A stretch of 50,466 nt of DNA from Haemophilus sp. C1. GTDB lineage: Bacteria; Pseudomonadota; Gammaproteobacteria; Enterobacterales; Pasteurellaceae. Position numbers and translations under genes: made by a program. The notes under the pieces are model-generated. The model did no database searches. It was not told where the DNA came from and worked only from the letters and a program-made list of their open reading frames with translations. Positions 37,927 to 47,940 of the stretch are shown here, piece by piece. Position 1 is the first letter of the stretch, and every line of letters starts with the position of its first letter. The stretch lies in NCBI RefSeq assembly GCF_001276515.1, contig NZ_LDVZ01000014.1, positions 1 through 50,466 on the forward strand, given 5' to 3'.

Positions 37927-38613
37927 ATGTCGAAATTATCTCATCAAGATGTGCTTTCTCAAATTCAATATGGTCTCATTGCTTCTTGCCAACCCGTTGA
38001 TGATGGTCCAATGGATAAACCAGAAATTGTTTCTGCTATGGCTCAAGCTTCTGTTGCTGGTGGCGCATCAGGCTTACGTATTGAAGGTGTAGATAACCTT
38101 AAAGCGACACGTCCTTTTGTAAACATTCCAATTATCGGTATTGTAAAATGTGACTTACCTGATAGTCCGATTCGCATTACGCCATTTCTGCAAGATATTG
38201 AAGATCTTGCCAATGCTGGGGCAGATATTATTGCGGTAGATGGCACTAACCGTCCTCGCCCAGTTGATATTGAAAGTGCGGTGAAAAAAATTCATGAAAT
38301 GGGCTGCTTGGCTATGGCAGATTGCTCTAATTTAGAAGAAGGCTTGTATTGTCAAAAACTCAGTTTTGATATTGTGGGTAGCACAATGTCTGGTTATACA
38401 GGTGGACCAGTTCCGGAAGAGCCAGATTATCAATTAGTGAAAGATTTAAAAGCTGCAGGTTGTTTTGTGATGGCAGAAGGTCGCTATAACACGCCTGAAT
38501 TGGCAAAAGTAGCCATTGAAATTGGCGCAGATTGCGTCACTGTTGGTTCAGCCTTAACTCGCCTTGAGCATATCGTGAGTTGGTTTGCTAATTCTGTGAA
38601 ATCTGCAAGATAG
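37927..38613 (+). CDS. nanE: N-acetylmannosamine-6-phosphate epimerase NanE
   Basis: NanE converts ManNAc-6-phosphate to GlcNAc-6-phosphate in sialic acid catabolism. The 228-residue TIM-barrel protein shows the typical segments ASGLRIEGVDN, IIGIVKCDLPDS, DIIAVDGTNRPRP and VTVGSALTRLEHI. ATG 37927 is chosen because AGGAG lies seven bases upstream and the length matches the family; an upstream ATG at 37870 would add an unrelated 19 residues. It begins the nanE-nanK-siaR-nanA operon. Confidence 0.96.
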   Translation: MSKLSHQDVLSQIQYGLIASCQPVDDGPMDKPEIVSAMAQASVAGGASGLRIEGVDNLKATRPFVNIPIIGIVKCDLPDSPIRITPFLQDIEDLANAGADIIAVDGTNRPRPVDIESAVKKIHEMGCLAMADCSNLEEGLYCQKLSFDIVGSTMSGYTGGPVPEEPDYQLVKDLKAAGCFVMAEGRYNTPELAKVAIEIGADCVTVGSALTRLEHIVSWFANSVKSAR

Positions 38614-38657
38614 TCGTAAGACGTGTGAGAAAATACTTCATACTATAAGGATAAGTT

Positions 38658-39560
38658 ATGCGTTGTTTAGCTCTAGACATTGGCGGTACAAAAATCGCAG
38701 CGGCTATCGTAAAAAATGGCGAAGTTGAACAACGCCAACAAATTCATACGCCGCGTGAAAATGTGGTAGAAGGAATGCATCAAGCATTGGAACAACTTCT
38801 TACTCATTATGCGGGGCAATTTGATTATGTGGCGGTGGCTTCAACAGGCATTATAAATGACGGTATTTTAACCGCACTTAATCCTAAAAATTTGGGTGGT
38901 TTGAATCAATTTCCACTAAAAGAAAGTATTGCTAAACACACGGATAAACCAATTGGTTTATTAAATGATGCACAAGCCGCGACTTATGCTGAATATCAAC
39001 TTCAAGATCCAGAGAAAGTATCAAACTTTGTTTTTATTACAGTTTCTACTGGCGTGGGTGGTGGTGTCATATTGAACCAACAATTACAAACTGGCCCAAA
39101 GGGAATCGCAGGACATATCGGGCATACATTAGCGGATCCAAATGGCCCAATGTGTGGTTGTGGTCGTCGAGGTTGTGTAGAAGCCGTTGCTGCTGGTCGT
39201 GCTATTGAAGCGGTATCTTCCCAATGGGATGATCCTTGTGAACCAAAAGAAGTTTTTGAACGTTTTAGAAAAAATGATGAAAAAGCTACCGCACTTATAG
39301 AACGTTCAGCCCAAGCCATTGCCAATTTAGTGGCGGATTTAGTGATTGGATTGGATGTGCAAAAAGTCGTTATAGGTGGTAGTGTCGGGTTGGCTGAAGG
39401 TTATTTACCATTAGTCAAACGTTTCTTACAGGCTATGCCTGCTGTATATAGCTGTGACATTGAATCTGCTAAATTTGGTCAAGATGCAGGATTAATCGGC
39501 GCAGCTTATTGGGTGAAAGATGTTCTGCTTGATAAACCAAAAGGAACAATTTATGGCTAA
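38658..39560 (+). CDS. nanK: N-acetylmannosamine kinase NanK
   Basis: This ROK-family kinase phosphorylates ManNAc released from sialic acid. The 300 residues have the ATP-binding LDIGGTKIAAAI at the N-terminus, GVGGGVI in the middle and the ROK zinc motif MCGCGRRGCVEA. The 3' end overlaps the siaR start by 8 bases. An AAAATACTT element lies about 20 bp upstream of the start. Confidence 0.95.
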   Translation: MRCLALDIGGTKIAAAIVKNGEVEQRQQIHTPRENVVEGMHQALEQLLTHYAGQFDYVAVASTGIINDGILTALNPKNLGGLNQFPLKESIAKHTDKPIGLLNDAQAATYAEYQLQDPEKVSNFVFITVSTGVGGGVILNQQLQTGPKGIAGHIGHTLADPNGPMCGCGRRGCVEAVAAGRAIEAVSSQWDDPCEPKEVFERFRKNDEKATALIERSAQAIANLVADLVIGLDVQKVVIGGSVGLAEGYLPLVKRFLQAMPAVYSCDIESAKFGQDAGLIGAAYWVKDVLLDKPKGTIYG

Positions 39561-40419
39561 ATCCGGAAATGTGTTAAACACCATTAGTTTGCTTTACCAT
39601 AGTCTAACTAAGTCAGAGAAAAAAATTGCTGATACGATTTTGCGTTCGCCTGATTTGGTGTCTCAGTGCCCCCTTTCAGAAATCGCTAAGCATTTGGAAG
39701 TTGGAGAAGCTACGCTCGTCCGTTTTTGTCGAACCATTGGTTTTAAAGGTTTCAGCGATTTTAAATTAGAACTTTCCATTGAGCTTGCCACGAAGGATAA
39801 CAATGATGAAACTGTGCTCGAAACAGAAATTATGCCGAGTGATGATTCTTTAACGATTGCGCAAAAGTTGCAAGCGGCAGTTTCTAATGTAATGGAAGAA
39901 ACGGTTAATTTATTAGATTTAAAACAGCTTGAACAAGTGGTTAAAGCCATTAAAAAAGCACGTCGTATCTTTTTATTTGGTGTGGGATCATCTGGCGTGA
40001 CAGCTGAAGATGCAAAAAATAAGTTGATGCGTATCGGTTTCCAAGTGGATGCAACAGGTAATAATCATTTTATGTATATGCAGGCGGCATTACTTACGTC
40101 TTCTGATGTGGCAATTGGTTTAAGTCATTCAGGATATTCCGCCGAAACAGCCCACACACTCAAAATTGCTAAACAAAATGGCGCAACGACAGTGGCATTA
40201 ACTCACAGTTTGCGTTCACCCGTTACAGAATATGCTGATTATGTTTTGGTAAATGGTAATAAACAAGGGAAGCTACAAGGTGACTCCATTGGTACCAAAA
40301 TTGCACAGCTTTTTGTATTAGATTTAATTTATGCTTTGTTAGTGCAGGGAGAAGAAGAACTTGCAGCTCAAACCAAGCAAAAAACCCTCAATGTGATTCT
40401 TGAACAACGTATAAAATAG
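39553..40419 (+). CDS. siaR: RpiR-family regulator SiaR
   Basis: SiaR controls sialic acid uptake and catabolism genes, with glucosamine-6-phosphate as the known co-effector in H. influenzae. The 288 residues have an N-terminal helix-turn-helix domain (about 1-77, with LGEVE-like [19 protein letters not shown]) and a C-terminal SIS sugar-phosphate-binding domain (about 125-260, [17 protein letters not shown]). ATG 39553 follows AGGAA and overlaps nanK; an ATG at 39520 adds residues read inside nanK and is rejected. Autoregulation is likely, given its place in the nan operon. Confidence 0.94.
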   Translation: MAKSGNVLNTISLLYHSLTKSEKKIADTILRSPDLVSQCPLSEIAKHLEVGEATLVRFCRTIGFKGFSDFKLELSIELATKDNNDETVLETEIMPSDDSLTIAQKLQAAVSNVMEETVNLLDLKQLEQVVKAIKKARRIFLFGVGSSGVTAEDAKNKLMRIGFQVDATGNNHFMYMQAALLTSSDVAIGLSHSGYSAETAHTLKIAKQNGATTVALTHSLRSPVTEYADYVLVNGNKQGKLQGDSIGTKIAQLFVLDLIYALLVQGEEELAAQTKQKTLNVILEQRIK

Positions 40420-40429
40420 GAGAAAACTT

Positions 40430-41308
40430 ATGCGTGATTTAAAAGGTATTTTCAGTGCATTATTAGTGTCATTTAATGAAGATGGCACAATTAATGAAAA
40501 AGGTTTACGTCAAATTATCCGCCACAATATCGACAAGATGAAAGTTGATGGTTTATATGTAGGTGGTTCAACAGGCGAAAACTTTATGCTTTCAACTGAA
40601 GAGAAAAAAGAAATCTTCCGTATTGCAAAAGATGAAGCAAAAGATCAAATCGCACTAATTGCTCAAGTGGGTAGCGTAAACTTAAAAGAAGCAGTTGAAT
40701 TAGGTAAATATGCAACAGAATTAGGCTACGATAGCTTATCTGCAGTTACTCCGTTCTACTACAAATTTAGTTTCCCTGAAATCAAACATTATTACGACAC
40801 CATTATTGCAGAAACGGGCAATAATATGATCGTGTATTCTATCCCGTTCTTAACTGGCGTGAATATGGGAATTGAACAATTTGGTGAACTTTACAAAAAC
40901 CCGAAAGTATTAGGGGTAAAATTCACAGCAGGTGATTTCTACTTATTAGAACGTTTGAAAAAAGCTTATCCAAACCACTTAATTTGGGCTGGTTTCGATG
41001 AAATGATGTTACCTGCAGCCGCACTTGGTGTGGATGGCGCAATTGGTTCAACTTTCAACGTAAACGGCGTTCGTGCTCGTCAAATTTTTGAATTAACTAA
41101 AGCGGGTAAATTAGCCGAAGCGTTAGCAATTCAACATGTAACCAACGATTTAATCGAAGGCATTTTAGCGAACGGTTTATATTTAACCATCAAAGAATTG
41201 CTTAAATTAGAAGGTGTGGATGCGGGTTATTGCCGTGAGCCAATGACAGCAAAAGCAACAGATGCTCAGCTTACTAAAGCAAAAGAGTTGAAAGCGAAAT
41301 TTTTATAA
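40430..41308 (+). CDS. nanA: N-acetylneuraminate lyase NanA
   Basis: NanA splits sialic acid into ManNAc and pyruvate. The 292 residues carry GGSTGENF (45-52) that binds the substrate carboxylate, Tyr136 (IVYSIPF) and the Schiff-base Lys164 (GVKFTAG), as in the H. influenzae and E. coli enzymes. It starts 10 bp after siaR and is followed by a strong hairpin before nagB. Confidence 0.97.
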   Translation: MRDLKGIFSALLVSFNEDGTINEKGLRQIIRHNIDKMKVDGLYVGGSTGENFMLSTEEKKEIFRIAKDEAKDQIALIAQVGSVNLKEAVELGKYATELGYDSLSAVTPFYYKFSFPEIKHYYDTIIAETGNNMIVYSIPFLTGVNMGIEQFGELYKNPKVLGVKFTAGDFYLLERLKKAYPNHLIWAGFDEMMLPAAALGVDGAIGSTFNVNGVRARQIFELTKAGKLAEALAIQHVTNDLIEGILANGLYLTIKELLKLEGVDAGYCREPMTAKATDAQLTKAKELKAKFL

Positions 41309-41326
41309 TTAATGGAATATCGTGAG

Positions 41327-41353
41327 AACCTAGGGGAGTGATTTCCCTAGGTT
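41327..41353 (+). other. strong hairpin between nanA and nagB
   Basis: AACCTAGGG (41327-41335) and CCCTAGGTT (41345-41353) form a perfect 9-bp stem that extends by GAG/CTC past a one-base bulge. No T run follows, so it may be a processing or stabilising structure or a factor-dependent terminator. The remaining 130 bp before nagB show no clear promoter. Confidence 0.7.
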
Positions 41354-41486
41354 ACTCATAATTTATCCCTCTTGGGGTAGCAATTCTCGTTTCCTGCTTC
41401 TCAGTTTTTCTATTTCGTAGTGGGGAACCATTATGTTTAACCGTTGGTTTGTTTATCCACGGTATTGAAAATAAAGGAAGTATAGT

Positions 41487-42290
41487 ATGCGTCTTATCCC
41501 TCTACACAACGAACAACAGGTGAGTCGTTGGGCTGCACGCCATATTGTTGATCGTATCAATCATTTTAATCCTACGGCTGAACGTCCATTCGTTCTAGGT
41601 TTACCAACTGGTGGCACACCATTAAAAACTTACCAAGAATTAATCGCACTTTGTAAAGCGGGAGAGGTGAGCTTTAAGCATGTGGTAACATTCAATATGG
41701 ATGAATATGTGGGTTTACCAGAGGAACATCCTGAAAGTTATCATAGTTTTATGTATAACAATTTTTTCAATCATATCGATATTCAGCCAGAAAATATCAA
41801 TATTCTTAATGGCAACACGGATGATCATGATGCGGAATGTCGCCGTTATGAAGAAAAAATTAAATCTTATGGAAAAATTAATTTATTTATGGGCGGAGTA
41901 GGCAATGATGGTCATATTGCCTTTAATGAACCAGCCTCATCATTAAGTTCCCGTACTCGTATTAAAACCTTAACTCAAGACACATTAATCGCAAATTCAC
42001 GCTTCTTTGATAATGATGTGAATAAAGTGCCGAAATATGCTTTGACTATTGGCGTAGGCACATTATTAGACGCAGAAGAAGTGATGATCCTTGCAACTGG
42101 CCATCATAAGGCGCTTGCAGTTCAAGCTGCCGTAGAAGGTGGTGTGAACCATATGTGGACAGTGAGTGCACTTCAACTACATCGCCATTTTGTGTTAGTT
42201 TGTGATGAACCGGCACAACAAGAATTGAAAGTAAAAACTGTTAAATATTTTACTGAATTAGAACAACGCGCCATTCATAGCGTGTTATAA
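41487..42290 (+). CDS. nagB: glucosamine-6-phosphate deaminase NagB
   Basis: NagB converts GlcN-6-phosphate to fructose-6-phosphate plus ammonia, the exit step into glycolysis. The 267 residues show [13 protein letters not shown] at the phosphate site, FNMDEYVGL with the catalytic Asp, and [14 protein letters not shown] with the catalytic His. The ribosome site AGGAAG precedes the ATG. It and nagA form the shared end of sialic acid and GlcNAc use; its substrate GlcN-6-phosphate is the effector of SiaR. Confidence 0.97.
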   Translation: MRLIPLHNEQQVSRWAARHIVDRINHFNPTAERPFVLGLPTGGTPLKTYQELIALCKAGEVSFKHVVTFNMDEYVGLPEEHPESYHSFMYNNFFNHIDIQPENINILNGNTDDHDAECRRYEEKIKSYGKINLFMGGVGNDGHIAFNEPASSLSSRTRIKTLTQDTLIANSRFFDNDVNKVPKYALTIGVGTLLDAEEVMILATGHHKALAVQAAVEGGVNHMWTVSALQLHRHFVLVCDEPAQQELKVKTVKYFTELEQRAIHSVL

Positions 42291-42295
42291 GATCA

Positions 42296-42320
42296 TACCG
42301 CTTAAAAGAGCGGTAATTTT
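42296..42320 (+). terminator. hairpin between nagB and nagA
   Basis: TACCGCT (42296-42302) and AGCGGTA (42309-42315) form a 7-bp stem followed by ATTTTT. It is likely a partial terminator that lowers nagA expression relative to nagB. Confidence 0.65.
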
Positions 42321-42347
42321 TCTGATTATTTTATTTAAGGACAAAAA

Positions 42348-43493
42348 ATGAGATATGCATTAACGAATTGTGTGATTTACACAAAATATGATGTTTTACG
42401 TGATTTTGCTGTAATTATTAATGGTGAAATTATTGAAGCGGTAGTTCCACAAGCTGAATTAGAAACAGGTATCAAAACCATTGATTTACAAGATAATAAT
42501 TTAACCGCTGGTTTTATTGATCTGCAATTAAATGGCTGTGGTGGCGTGATGTTTAATGACCAAACTAGCGTTGAAACCTTGGAAATTATGCAGGAAACTA
42601 ACTTGAAATCAGGTTGTACAAGTTTCCTTCCAACTTTTATCACGGCACCAGATGAAAACATAAAAAGTGCGGTGAAAATTATGCGTGAATATTTAAACAA
42701 GCATAAAAACCAAGCACTAGGTTTACATATTGAAGGGCCGTTTATTAGTGTTGAGAAAAAAGGTGTACACCGTCCCGAATATATTCGTGAAATTACGCCT
42801 GAAATGAAGGATTTCCTCTGTGAAAATGGTGATGTCATTACAAAAATTACCATTGCCGCAGAAAACCCAACCATTAACTATACTCCTGATTTTGTGAAAG
42901 CGGGCATTATTGTCTCTGTAGGCCATTCTAATGCGACTTATGAAGTCGCTAAAGCCGCATTCCACAAAGGCGCAACTTTTGCGACTCACTTGCATAATGC
43001 AATGTCACCAATTAGTTCTGGACGTGCAATGGGCGTAGTGGGTGCGGTACTCGATTCAGATGTTTATACGGGGATTATCGTGGATGGTGTGCATATCAAT
43101 TACGGCAATGTTCGCATTGATAAAAAAATCAAAGGTGACAAACTTTGTATTGTGACTGACTCTCTCGCTGCAGCAGGTGCCCCACCTGAATTGGAAACCT
43201 TCACCTTCGTAGGAAAAACTATTTATATCCGAGATGGCCGCTGTTTTGATGCGAACGGTACGATCGCTGGTGCATCAATTACCATGATAGAATCTATTAA
43301 AAATGCAGTGGAGTTTGTAGAAATTCCGCTTGCTGAAGCAATTCGAATGAGTAACCTTTATCCTGCACGAGCAATTGGTGTGGATGATCGTTTAGGTTCG
43401 GTAGAAAAAGGAAAAATCGCAAATTTAGCCGTGTTTACGTCAGATTATAAAGTGACAGCAACCGTGCTCAATGGTGAATGGAAACCTAATTGA
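42348..43493 (+). CDS. nagA: N-acetylglucosamine-6-phosphate deacetylase NagA
   Basis: NagA removes acetate from GlcNAc-6-phosphate to give GlcN-6-phosphate. The 381 residues of this amidohydrolase show GFIDLQLNGCGG, HIEGPFIS with a metal-binding Glu, VGHSNATYEVA, ATHLHNAMSP and the catalytic Asp region CIVTDSLAAAG. It serves both the sialic acid route (from NanE) and any GlcNAc-6-phosphate delivered by the PTS protein encoded at 31.8-33.3 kb. Confidence 0.97.
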   Translation: MRYALTNCVIYTKYDVLRDFAVIINGEIIEAVVPQAELETGIKTIDLQDNNLTAGFIDLQLNGCGGVMFNDQTSVETLEIMQETNLKSGCTSFLPTFITAPDENIKSAVKIMREYLNKHKNQALGLHIEGPFISVEKKGVHRPEYIREITPEMKDFLCENGDVITKITIAAENPTINYTPDFVKAGIIVSVGHSNATYEVAKAAFHKGATFATHLHNAMSPISSGRAMGVVGAVLDSDVYTGIIVDGVHINYGNVRIDKKIKGDKLCIVTDSLAAAGAPPELETFTFVGKTIYIRDGRCFDANGTIAGASITMIESIKNAVEFVEIPLAEAIRMSNLYPARAIGVDDRLGSVEKGKIANLAVFTSDYKVTATVLNGEWKPN

Positions 43494-43526
43494 TTTAAAG
43501 TGCGGTAAATTTTCCTGATCTTTTAT

Positions 43527-43556
43527 AGCCCAACCAATCGGTTGGGTTATTTTTTT
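43527..43556 (+). terminator. nagA terminator
   Basis: CCCAACC (43529-43535) and GGTTGGG (43540-43546) form the stem with an AATC loop, followed by seven T bases. Confidence 0.92.
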
Positions 43557-43626
43557 CTTTAACTACTTTAATAAGAATAATTTTCATCTATAATATAAAA
43601 ACCAAGTTAATTACTAGGAGATAGGT

Positions 43627-44382
43627 ATGGCAAAAGATGAAGTAGGGCATAATTTTCTTGCACGTTTAGGTAAAACTCGTTTGCGTCCAGGCGGTAAAAA
43701 AGCAACAGATTGGTTAATTGCCAATGGTGATTTTAGCCAAGATAAAAAAGTGTTAGAGGTTGCCTGTAATATGGGAACGACAGCCATTGGATTGGCGAAG
43801 CAATTTGGTTGCCATATTGAAGGTGTTGATTTAGACGAACATGCGTTAGAAAAAGCACAAGCAAATATCGAAGCAAATGGCTTGCAAGAAAAAATTCATG
43901 TGCAGCGAGCGAATGCGATGAAGTTGCCTTTTGAGGATGAAAGTTTTGATATTGTCATCAATGAAGCGATGCTCACAATGTTACCCGTGGAAGCTAAGAA
44001 AAAAGCCATTGCAGAATATTTTCGAGTGTTAAAACCCAATGGTTTATTGCTTACTCACGATGTTATGCTGGTGGGGAATGATCATCAAACTATTCTAGAA
44101 AATATGCGCAAAGCGATTAACGTGACGGTAACGCCATTAACGAAAGATGGATGGAAAGAAATATTCCAAGAAAGTGGCTTTAGAAATGTCGATACTTTTT
44201 CTGGTGAGATGACCTTACTTTCACCAAAAGGAATGATTTATGATGAGGGCATTCTTGGGACGTTAAAAATCATCCGTAATGCTATGAAAGCGGAAAATCG
44301 TGAGCAATTTAAAAGAATGTTTAAAACCTTTAATGATCCTGAACATAAATTACATTTTATTGCTGTATGTAGCCAAAAATAA
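43627..44382 (+). CDS. class I SAM-dependent methyltransferase (HI0095-like)
   Basis: This 251-residue methyltransferase of the UbiE/type 11 superfamily has the SAM-binding motif VLEVACNMGTTAIGLAKQFG (about 39-58), the acidic strand EGVDLDEHAL, and IVINEAMLTML. Close Pasteurellaceae homologues exist, but the substrate is unknown. AGGAG lies eight bases upstream of the ATG. It stands alone between the nag genes and the convergent yggS and shares a bidirectional terminator with it. Confidence 0.88.
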   Translation: MAKDEVGHNFLARLGKTRLRPGGKKATDWLIANGDFSQDKKVLEVACNMGTTAIGLAKQFGCHIEGVDLDEHALEKAQANIEANGLQEKIHVQRANAMKLPFEDESFDIVINEAMLTMLPVEAKKKAIAEYFRVLKPNGLLLTHDVMLVGNDHQTILENMRKAINVTVTPLTKDGWKEIFQESGFRNVDTFSGEMTLLSPKGMIYDEGILGTLKIIRNAMKAENREQFKRMFKTFNDPEHKLHFIAVCSQK

Positions 44383-44391
44383 TATAAAAAA

Positions 44392-44424
44392 CGAACCGCT
44401 CTTTTATGTGCGGTTCGCTTTTTC
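44392..44424. terminator. bidirectional terminator between methyltransferase and yggS
   Basis: CGAACCGC (44392-44399) and GCGGTTCG (44410-44417) form an 8-bp stem, with T bases after it on the plus strand and an A run before it that serves the minus strand. Confidence 0.9.
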
Positions 44425-44457
44425 TTACGATAATTTTTTCACTAGGGTTGTTTAGAT

Positions 44458-45159
44458 TTATTTTGAATAATCTCTTGCACCGAAAATTGCAGTACCAATA
44501 CGTACCATAGTAGAGCCGCATTTTATTGCGCTCGGCATATCATCCGTCATTCCCATAGAAAGTGTATCAATTTGTTGATTGGGTAAGGCTTGTTTAAGTT
44601 GTTCAAATAGAGACAACATCTTTCTAAATGCATTTTCTTGTTCCGCGATGTTATCGGTCGGCGCGGGTATTGCCATTAAGCCGCGTAGGCATAAGTGCGG
44701 TAAATTTTCGATGTGTTTTGCCAGTGTTAACATTTCCTCAGGTTGAATACCAGATTTACTTTCTTCATCGCTGATATTAATCTGAATCAAGACATTTAAT
44801 GGTGCTTTGTTAGTCGGTCGTTGTTCATTTAAACGATCTGCAATTTTTGCTCGATCAAGCGTTTGCATCCAATCAAAATGTTCTGCAACGAGACGAGTTT
44901 TATTCGATTGTAATGGACCGATAAAATGCCATTCAAGGTTAATACCTTGCGATTCAAAATATTGGATCTTTTCTACACCTTCTTGCACATAATTTTCCCC
45001 AAAGGCTATTTGTCCCGCTTGATAAGCCGAAAGAATAGCGGAGATAGGTTTGGTCTTAGATACGGCAAGTAATTTTACTGTATTTTGATTGCGTTTAGAT
45101 TCTTCGCAAGCCGTTTCAATTTTTTGATGAATTAGGTTGAGATTATGCTGGATATCCAT
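44458..45159 (-). CDS. yggS: pyridoxal phosphate homeostasis protein YggS
   Basis: This 233-residue single-domain PLP-binding protein of the PLPBP (YggS/PROSC) family buffers vitamin B6 and affects amino-acid balance. It shows the PLP lysine (Lys35 in AVSKTKP), AFGENYVQE, WHFIGPLQSNK and the phosphate-binding STMVRIGTAIFGARDY. It is transcribed away from the thr operon with its own ribosome site AAGGAG. Confidence 0.95.
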   Translation of the reverse strand: MDIQHNLNLIHQKIETACEESKRNQNTVKLLAVSKTKPISAILSAYQAGQIAFGENYVQEGVEKIQYFESQGINLEWHFIGPLQSNKTRLVAEHFDWMQTLDRAKIADRLNEQRPTNKAPLNVLIQINISDEESKSGIQPEEMLTLAKHIENLPHLCLRGLMAIPAPTDNIAEQENAFRKMLSLFEQLKQALPNQQIDTLSMGMTDDMPSAIKCGSTMVRIGTAIFGARDYSK

Positions 45160-45241
45160 AGGTTCTCCTTTATAAAAGTGCGGTTAGTTTACACGAAATT
45201 TATTTACTGAGAAAATTTCTGAAAAATTTGTTACTTTCTGT

Positions 45242-45270
45242 TTGACAAGTTCGGGAAATTTCGGTATTTC
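45242..45270 (+). promoter_or_regulatory. thr operon promoter
   Basis: TTGACA (45242-45247) and TATTTC (45265-45270) are 17 bp apart and place transcription start about 25 bp before the leader peptide ATG. The -35 is perfect and the -10 moderate. Confidence 0.65.
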
Positions 45271-45301
45271 TTTACGCATTCGTTTTTCAAGATAAAACAC
45301 A

Positions 45302-45388
45302 ATGAAAAATAATCGCACTTTATCCGTAATCATTAGCACGATTACCACTATTATGATGACCATTACTATGATTAATGGCGCGGGTTAG
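45302..45388 (+). CDS. thrL: thr operon leader peptide
   Basis: A 28-codon frame too short for routine gene finding: [20 protein letters not shown] followed by ITMINGAG and TAG. It contains six threonine and six isoleucine codons and ends NGAG exactly like the E. coli ThrL peptide. Ribosome stalling at these codons when charged Thr- or Ile-tRNA is scarce would control the attenuator directly downstream. The end of the reading frame is part of the antiterminator. Confidence 0.92.
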   Translation: MKNNRTLSVIISTITTIMMTITMINGAG

Positions 45389-45446
45389 TGCACCAAAAAA
45401 CAGGATACAGAAAACCCGCGATTCAACTGAATAGCGGGTTTTTTTA
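45379..45446 (+). promoter_or_regulatory. thr operon transcription attenuator
   Basis: The terminator is a stem of AAAACCCGC (45411-45419) with GCGGGTTTT (45434-45442), with an inner ATTC/GAAT pair and a T run. The alternative antiterminator pairs CGCGGGTT at 45379-45386, in the last leader codons, with AACCCGCG at 45413-45420, eight perfect base pairs. A ribosome finishing thrL covers the first arm and permits the terminator. A ribosome stalled earlier leaves it free. Confidence 0.88.
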
Positions 45447-45483
45447 TAAATTCAAAAACACAATATCTCTAGGAGAACCAATC

Positions 45484-47931
45484 ATGCGCGTACTTAAATT
45501 TGGTGGCACTTCGCTTGCAAATCCGGAACGTTTTTACCAAGCAGCGAAATTGATCGAGCAAGCTCATTTAGAAGAGCAGGCAGCAGGTGTTTTATCAGCA
45601 CCAGCCAAAATAACTAATCATCTCGTCGCCCTTTCTGAAAAAGCTGCATTAAATCAACCAACCGATACGCATTTCAACGAAGCAATCGAAATTTTCTATA
45701 ACATCATCAATGGATTACATGCCGAAAATAATCAATTCGACTTAAATGGCACCAAAGCGCTTATTGATGCTGAATTTGCTCAAATTAAAGGATTATTAGA
45801 AGAAATTCGTCAAGCAGGAAAAGTAGAAGATGCAGTTAAAGCGACGATTGATTGCCGTGGTGAAAAACTTTCTATCGCAATGATGAAAGCTTGGTTTGAA
45901 GCGCGTGGCTATAGCGTACATATTGTGGATCCGGTCAAGCAATTATTAGCAAAAGGCGGTTATCTTGAGTCTTCTGTTGAAATTGAAGAATCAACAAAAC
46001 GTGTTGATGCGGGAAGTATTGCAAAAGATAAAGTGGTACTGATGGCAGGCTTTACTGCGGGTAATGAAAAAGGTGAGTTGGTTTTGCTCGGTCGTAATGG
46101 TTCAGACTATTCTGCAGCCTGTTTAGCCGCTTGTTTAGGCGCAAGCGTATGCGAAATTTGGACCGATGTGGATGGCGTTTATACTTGTGATCCGCGTTTA
46201 GTGCCTGATGCACGTTTATTACCAACTCTTTCTTATCGTGAAGCGATGGAACTTTCTTATTTCGGTGCAAAAGTGATTCATCCTCGTACGATTGGCCCAT
46301 TGTTGCCACAAAATATTCCTTGTGTCATTAAAAATACAGGAAATCCTTCTGCGCCGGGTTCGATTATTGATGGCAATGTGAAATCAGAAGGTTTACAAGT
46401 CAAAGGTATAACTAATTTAGATAACTTGGCGATGTTTAATGTGTCAGGCCCTGGTATGCAAGGCATGGTAGGCATGGCATCTCGTGTATTTTCAGCCATG
46501 TCAGGTGCAGGTATTTCAGTCATTTTAATTACTCAGTCTTCGTCTGAATATAGTATTAGTTTCTGTGTGCCTGTGAAATCTGCAGAAGTAGCGAAAACCG
46601 TACTAGAAACTGAGTTTGCGAACGAATTAAATGAACATCAATTAGAACCAATTGAAGTGATTAAAGATTTATCCATTATTTCTGTGGTGGGCGATGGAAT
46701 GAAGCAAGCGAAAGGCATTGCTGCTCGTTTCTTTTCTGCGTTAGCACAGGCAAATATTAGCATTGTAGCGATTGCACAAGGATCTAGCGAACGTTCAATT
46801 TCTGCGGTTGTGCCGCAAAATAAAGCTATTGAAGCCGTGAAAGCTACCCATCAAGCGCTTTTCAATAATAAAAAAGTCGTGGATATGTTTTTAGTGGGCG
46901 TTGGTGGAGTAGGCGGAGAATTAATTGAGCAGGTAAAGCGCCAAAAGGAGTATCTAGCAAAGAAGAATGTTGAAATCCGAGTTTGTGCTATTGCGAATTC
47001 TAACCGAATGTTGCTCGATGAAAATGGATTATGTTTAGACGATTGGAAAACCGATTTAGAAAATGCGACTCAGCCATCAGATTTTGATGTATTGCTTTCT
47101 TTCATTAAATTACATCATGTGGTGAATCCAGTATTTGTAGATTGTACCTCAGCCGAATCTGTAGCAGGGCTTTATGCTCGTGCGTTAAAAGAAGGTTTCC
47201 ATGTGGTTACGCCAAATAAAAAAGCGAATACACGAGAATTAGCTTATTACAATGAGTTACGCCAAAACGCTCAAGCAAGCCAACATAAATTCTTATATGA
47301 AACCAATGTGGGCGCAGGTTTACCAGTTATTGAAAATCTTCAAAACTTACTTGCCGCAGGCGATGAACTTGAATATTTTGAAGGTATTTTATCTGGCTCG
47401 CTTTCCTTTATTTTTGGTAAATTAGAAGAAGGACTTTCTCTTTCAGAAGTCACCGCACTTGCGCGTGAAAAAGGCTTTACTGAGCCTGATCCTCGAGATG
47501 ACCTTTCTGGACAAGATGTAGCGCGCAAATTATTAATTCTTGCTCGTGAAGCAGGAATTGAGCTTGAACTTTCAGATGTTGAAGTTGAAGGTGTATTGCC
47601 GAAAGGCTTCTCTGAAGGAAAATCTGCAGATGAATTTATGGCAATGTTGCCACAGCTTGATGAAGAGTTTAAAACTCGTGTTTCCACCGCTAAAGCTGAA
47701 GGTAAAGTATTGCGCTATGTTGGGAAAATTTGTGAAGGAAAATGCAAAGTATCCATTGTAGCTGTCGATCAGAATAACCCACTTTATAAAGTAAAAGATG
47801 GCGAAAATGCCTTAGCATTTTACACTCGTTATTACCAACCTATCCCACTTTTATTACGTGGTTATGGTGCAGGCAATGCAGTTACTGCGGCAGGTATCTT
47901 TGCAGATATTTTAAGAACATTACAACATTAA
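45484..47931 (+). CDS. thrA: bifunctional aspartokinase I / homoserine dehydrogenase I
   Basis: ThrA catalyses the first and third steps from aspartate to threonine and is normally feedback-inhibited by threonine. The 815 residues comprise an aspartokinase domain (about 1-290, starting [17 protein letters not shown]), paired ACT regulatory domains (about 310-460), and a homoserine dehydrogenase domain (about 465-815, with [11 protein letters not shown] for NAD(P) and [15 protein letters not shown]). ATG 45484 has AGGAG eight bases upstream; an in-frame GTG at 45388 lies in the attenuator and is rejected. thrB follows after 9 bp. Confidence 0.97.
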   Translation: MRVLKFGGTSLANPERFYQAAKLIEQAHLEEQAAGVLSAPAKITNHLVALSEKAALNQPTDTHFNEAIEIFYNIINGLHAENNQFDLNGTKALIDAEFAQIKGLLEEIRQAGKVEDAVKATIDCRGEKLSIAMMKAWFEARGYSVHIVDPVKQLLAKGGYLESSVEIEESTKRVDAGSIAKDKVVLMAGFTAGNEKGELVLLGRNGSDYSAACLAACLGASVCEIWTDVDGVYTCDPRLVPDARLLPTLSYREAMELSYFGAKVIHPRTIGPLLPQNIPCVIKNTGNPSAPGSIIDGNVKSEGLQVKGITNLDNLAMFNVSGPGMQGMVGMASRVFSAMSGAGISVILITQSSSEYSISFCVPVKSAEVAKTVLETEFANELNEHQLEPIEVIKDLSIISVVGDGMKQAKGIAARFFSALAQANISIVAIAQGSSERSISAVVPQNKAIEAVKATHQALFNNKKVVDMFLVGVGGVGGELIEQVKRQKEYLAKKNVEIRVCAIANSNRMLLDENGLCLDDWKTDLENATQPSDFDVLLSFIKLHHVVNPVFVDCTSAESVAGLYARALKEGFHVVTPNKKANTRELAYYNELRQNAQASQHKFLYETNVGAGLPVIENLQNLLAAGDELEYFEGILSGSLSFIFGKLEEGLSLSEVTALAREKGFTEPDPRDDLSGQDVARKLLILAREAGIELELSDVEVEGVLPKGFSEGKSADEFMAMLPQLDEEFKTRVSTAKAEGKVLRYVGKICEGKCKVSIVAVDQNNPLYKVKDGENALAFYTRYYQPIPLLLRGYGAGNAVTAAGIFADILRTLQH

Positions 47932-47940
47932 GGATTTCAG

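Noticed and set aside
42377..42874. 165-residue open frame on the minus strand inside nagA
   Set aside because: Antisense shadow of a clearly functional gene with no family resemblance.
45388..45483. N-terminal extension of ThrA from a GTG
   Set aside because: The extension runs through the attenuator hairpin; the aspartokinase family begins at [10 protein letters not shown] with a good ribosome site before ATG 45484.
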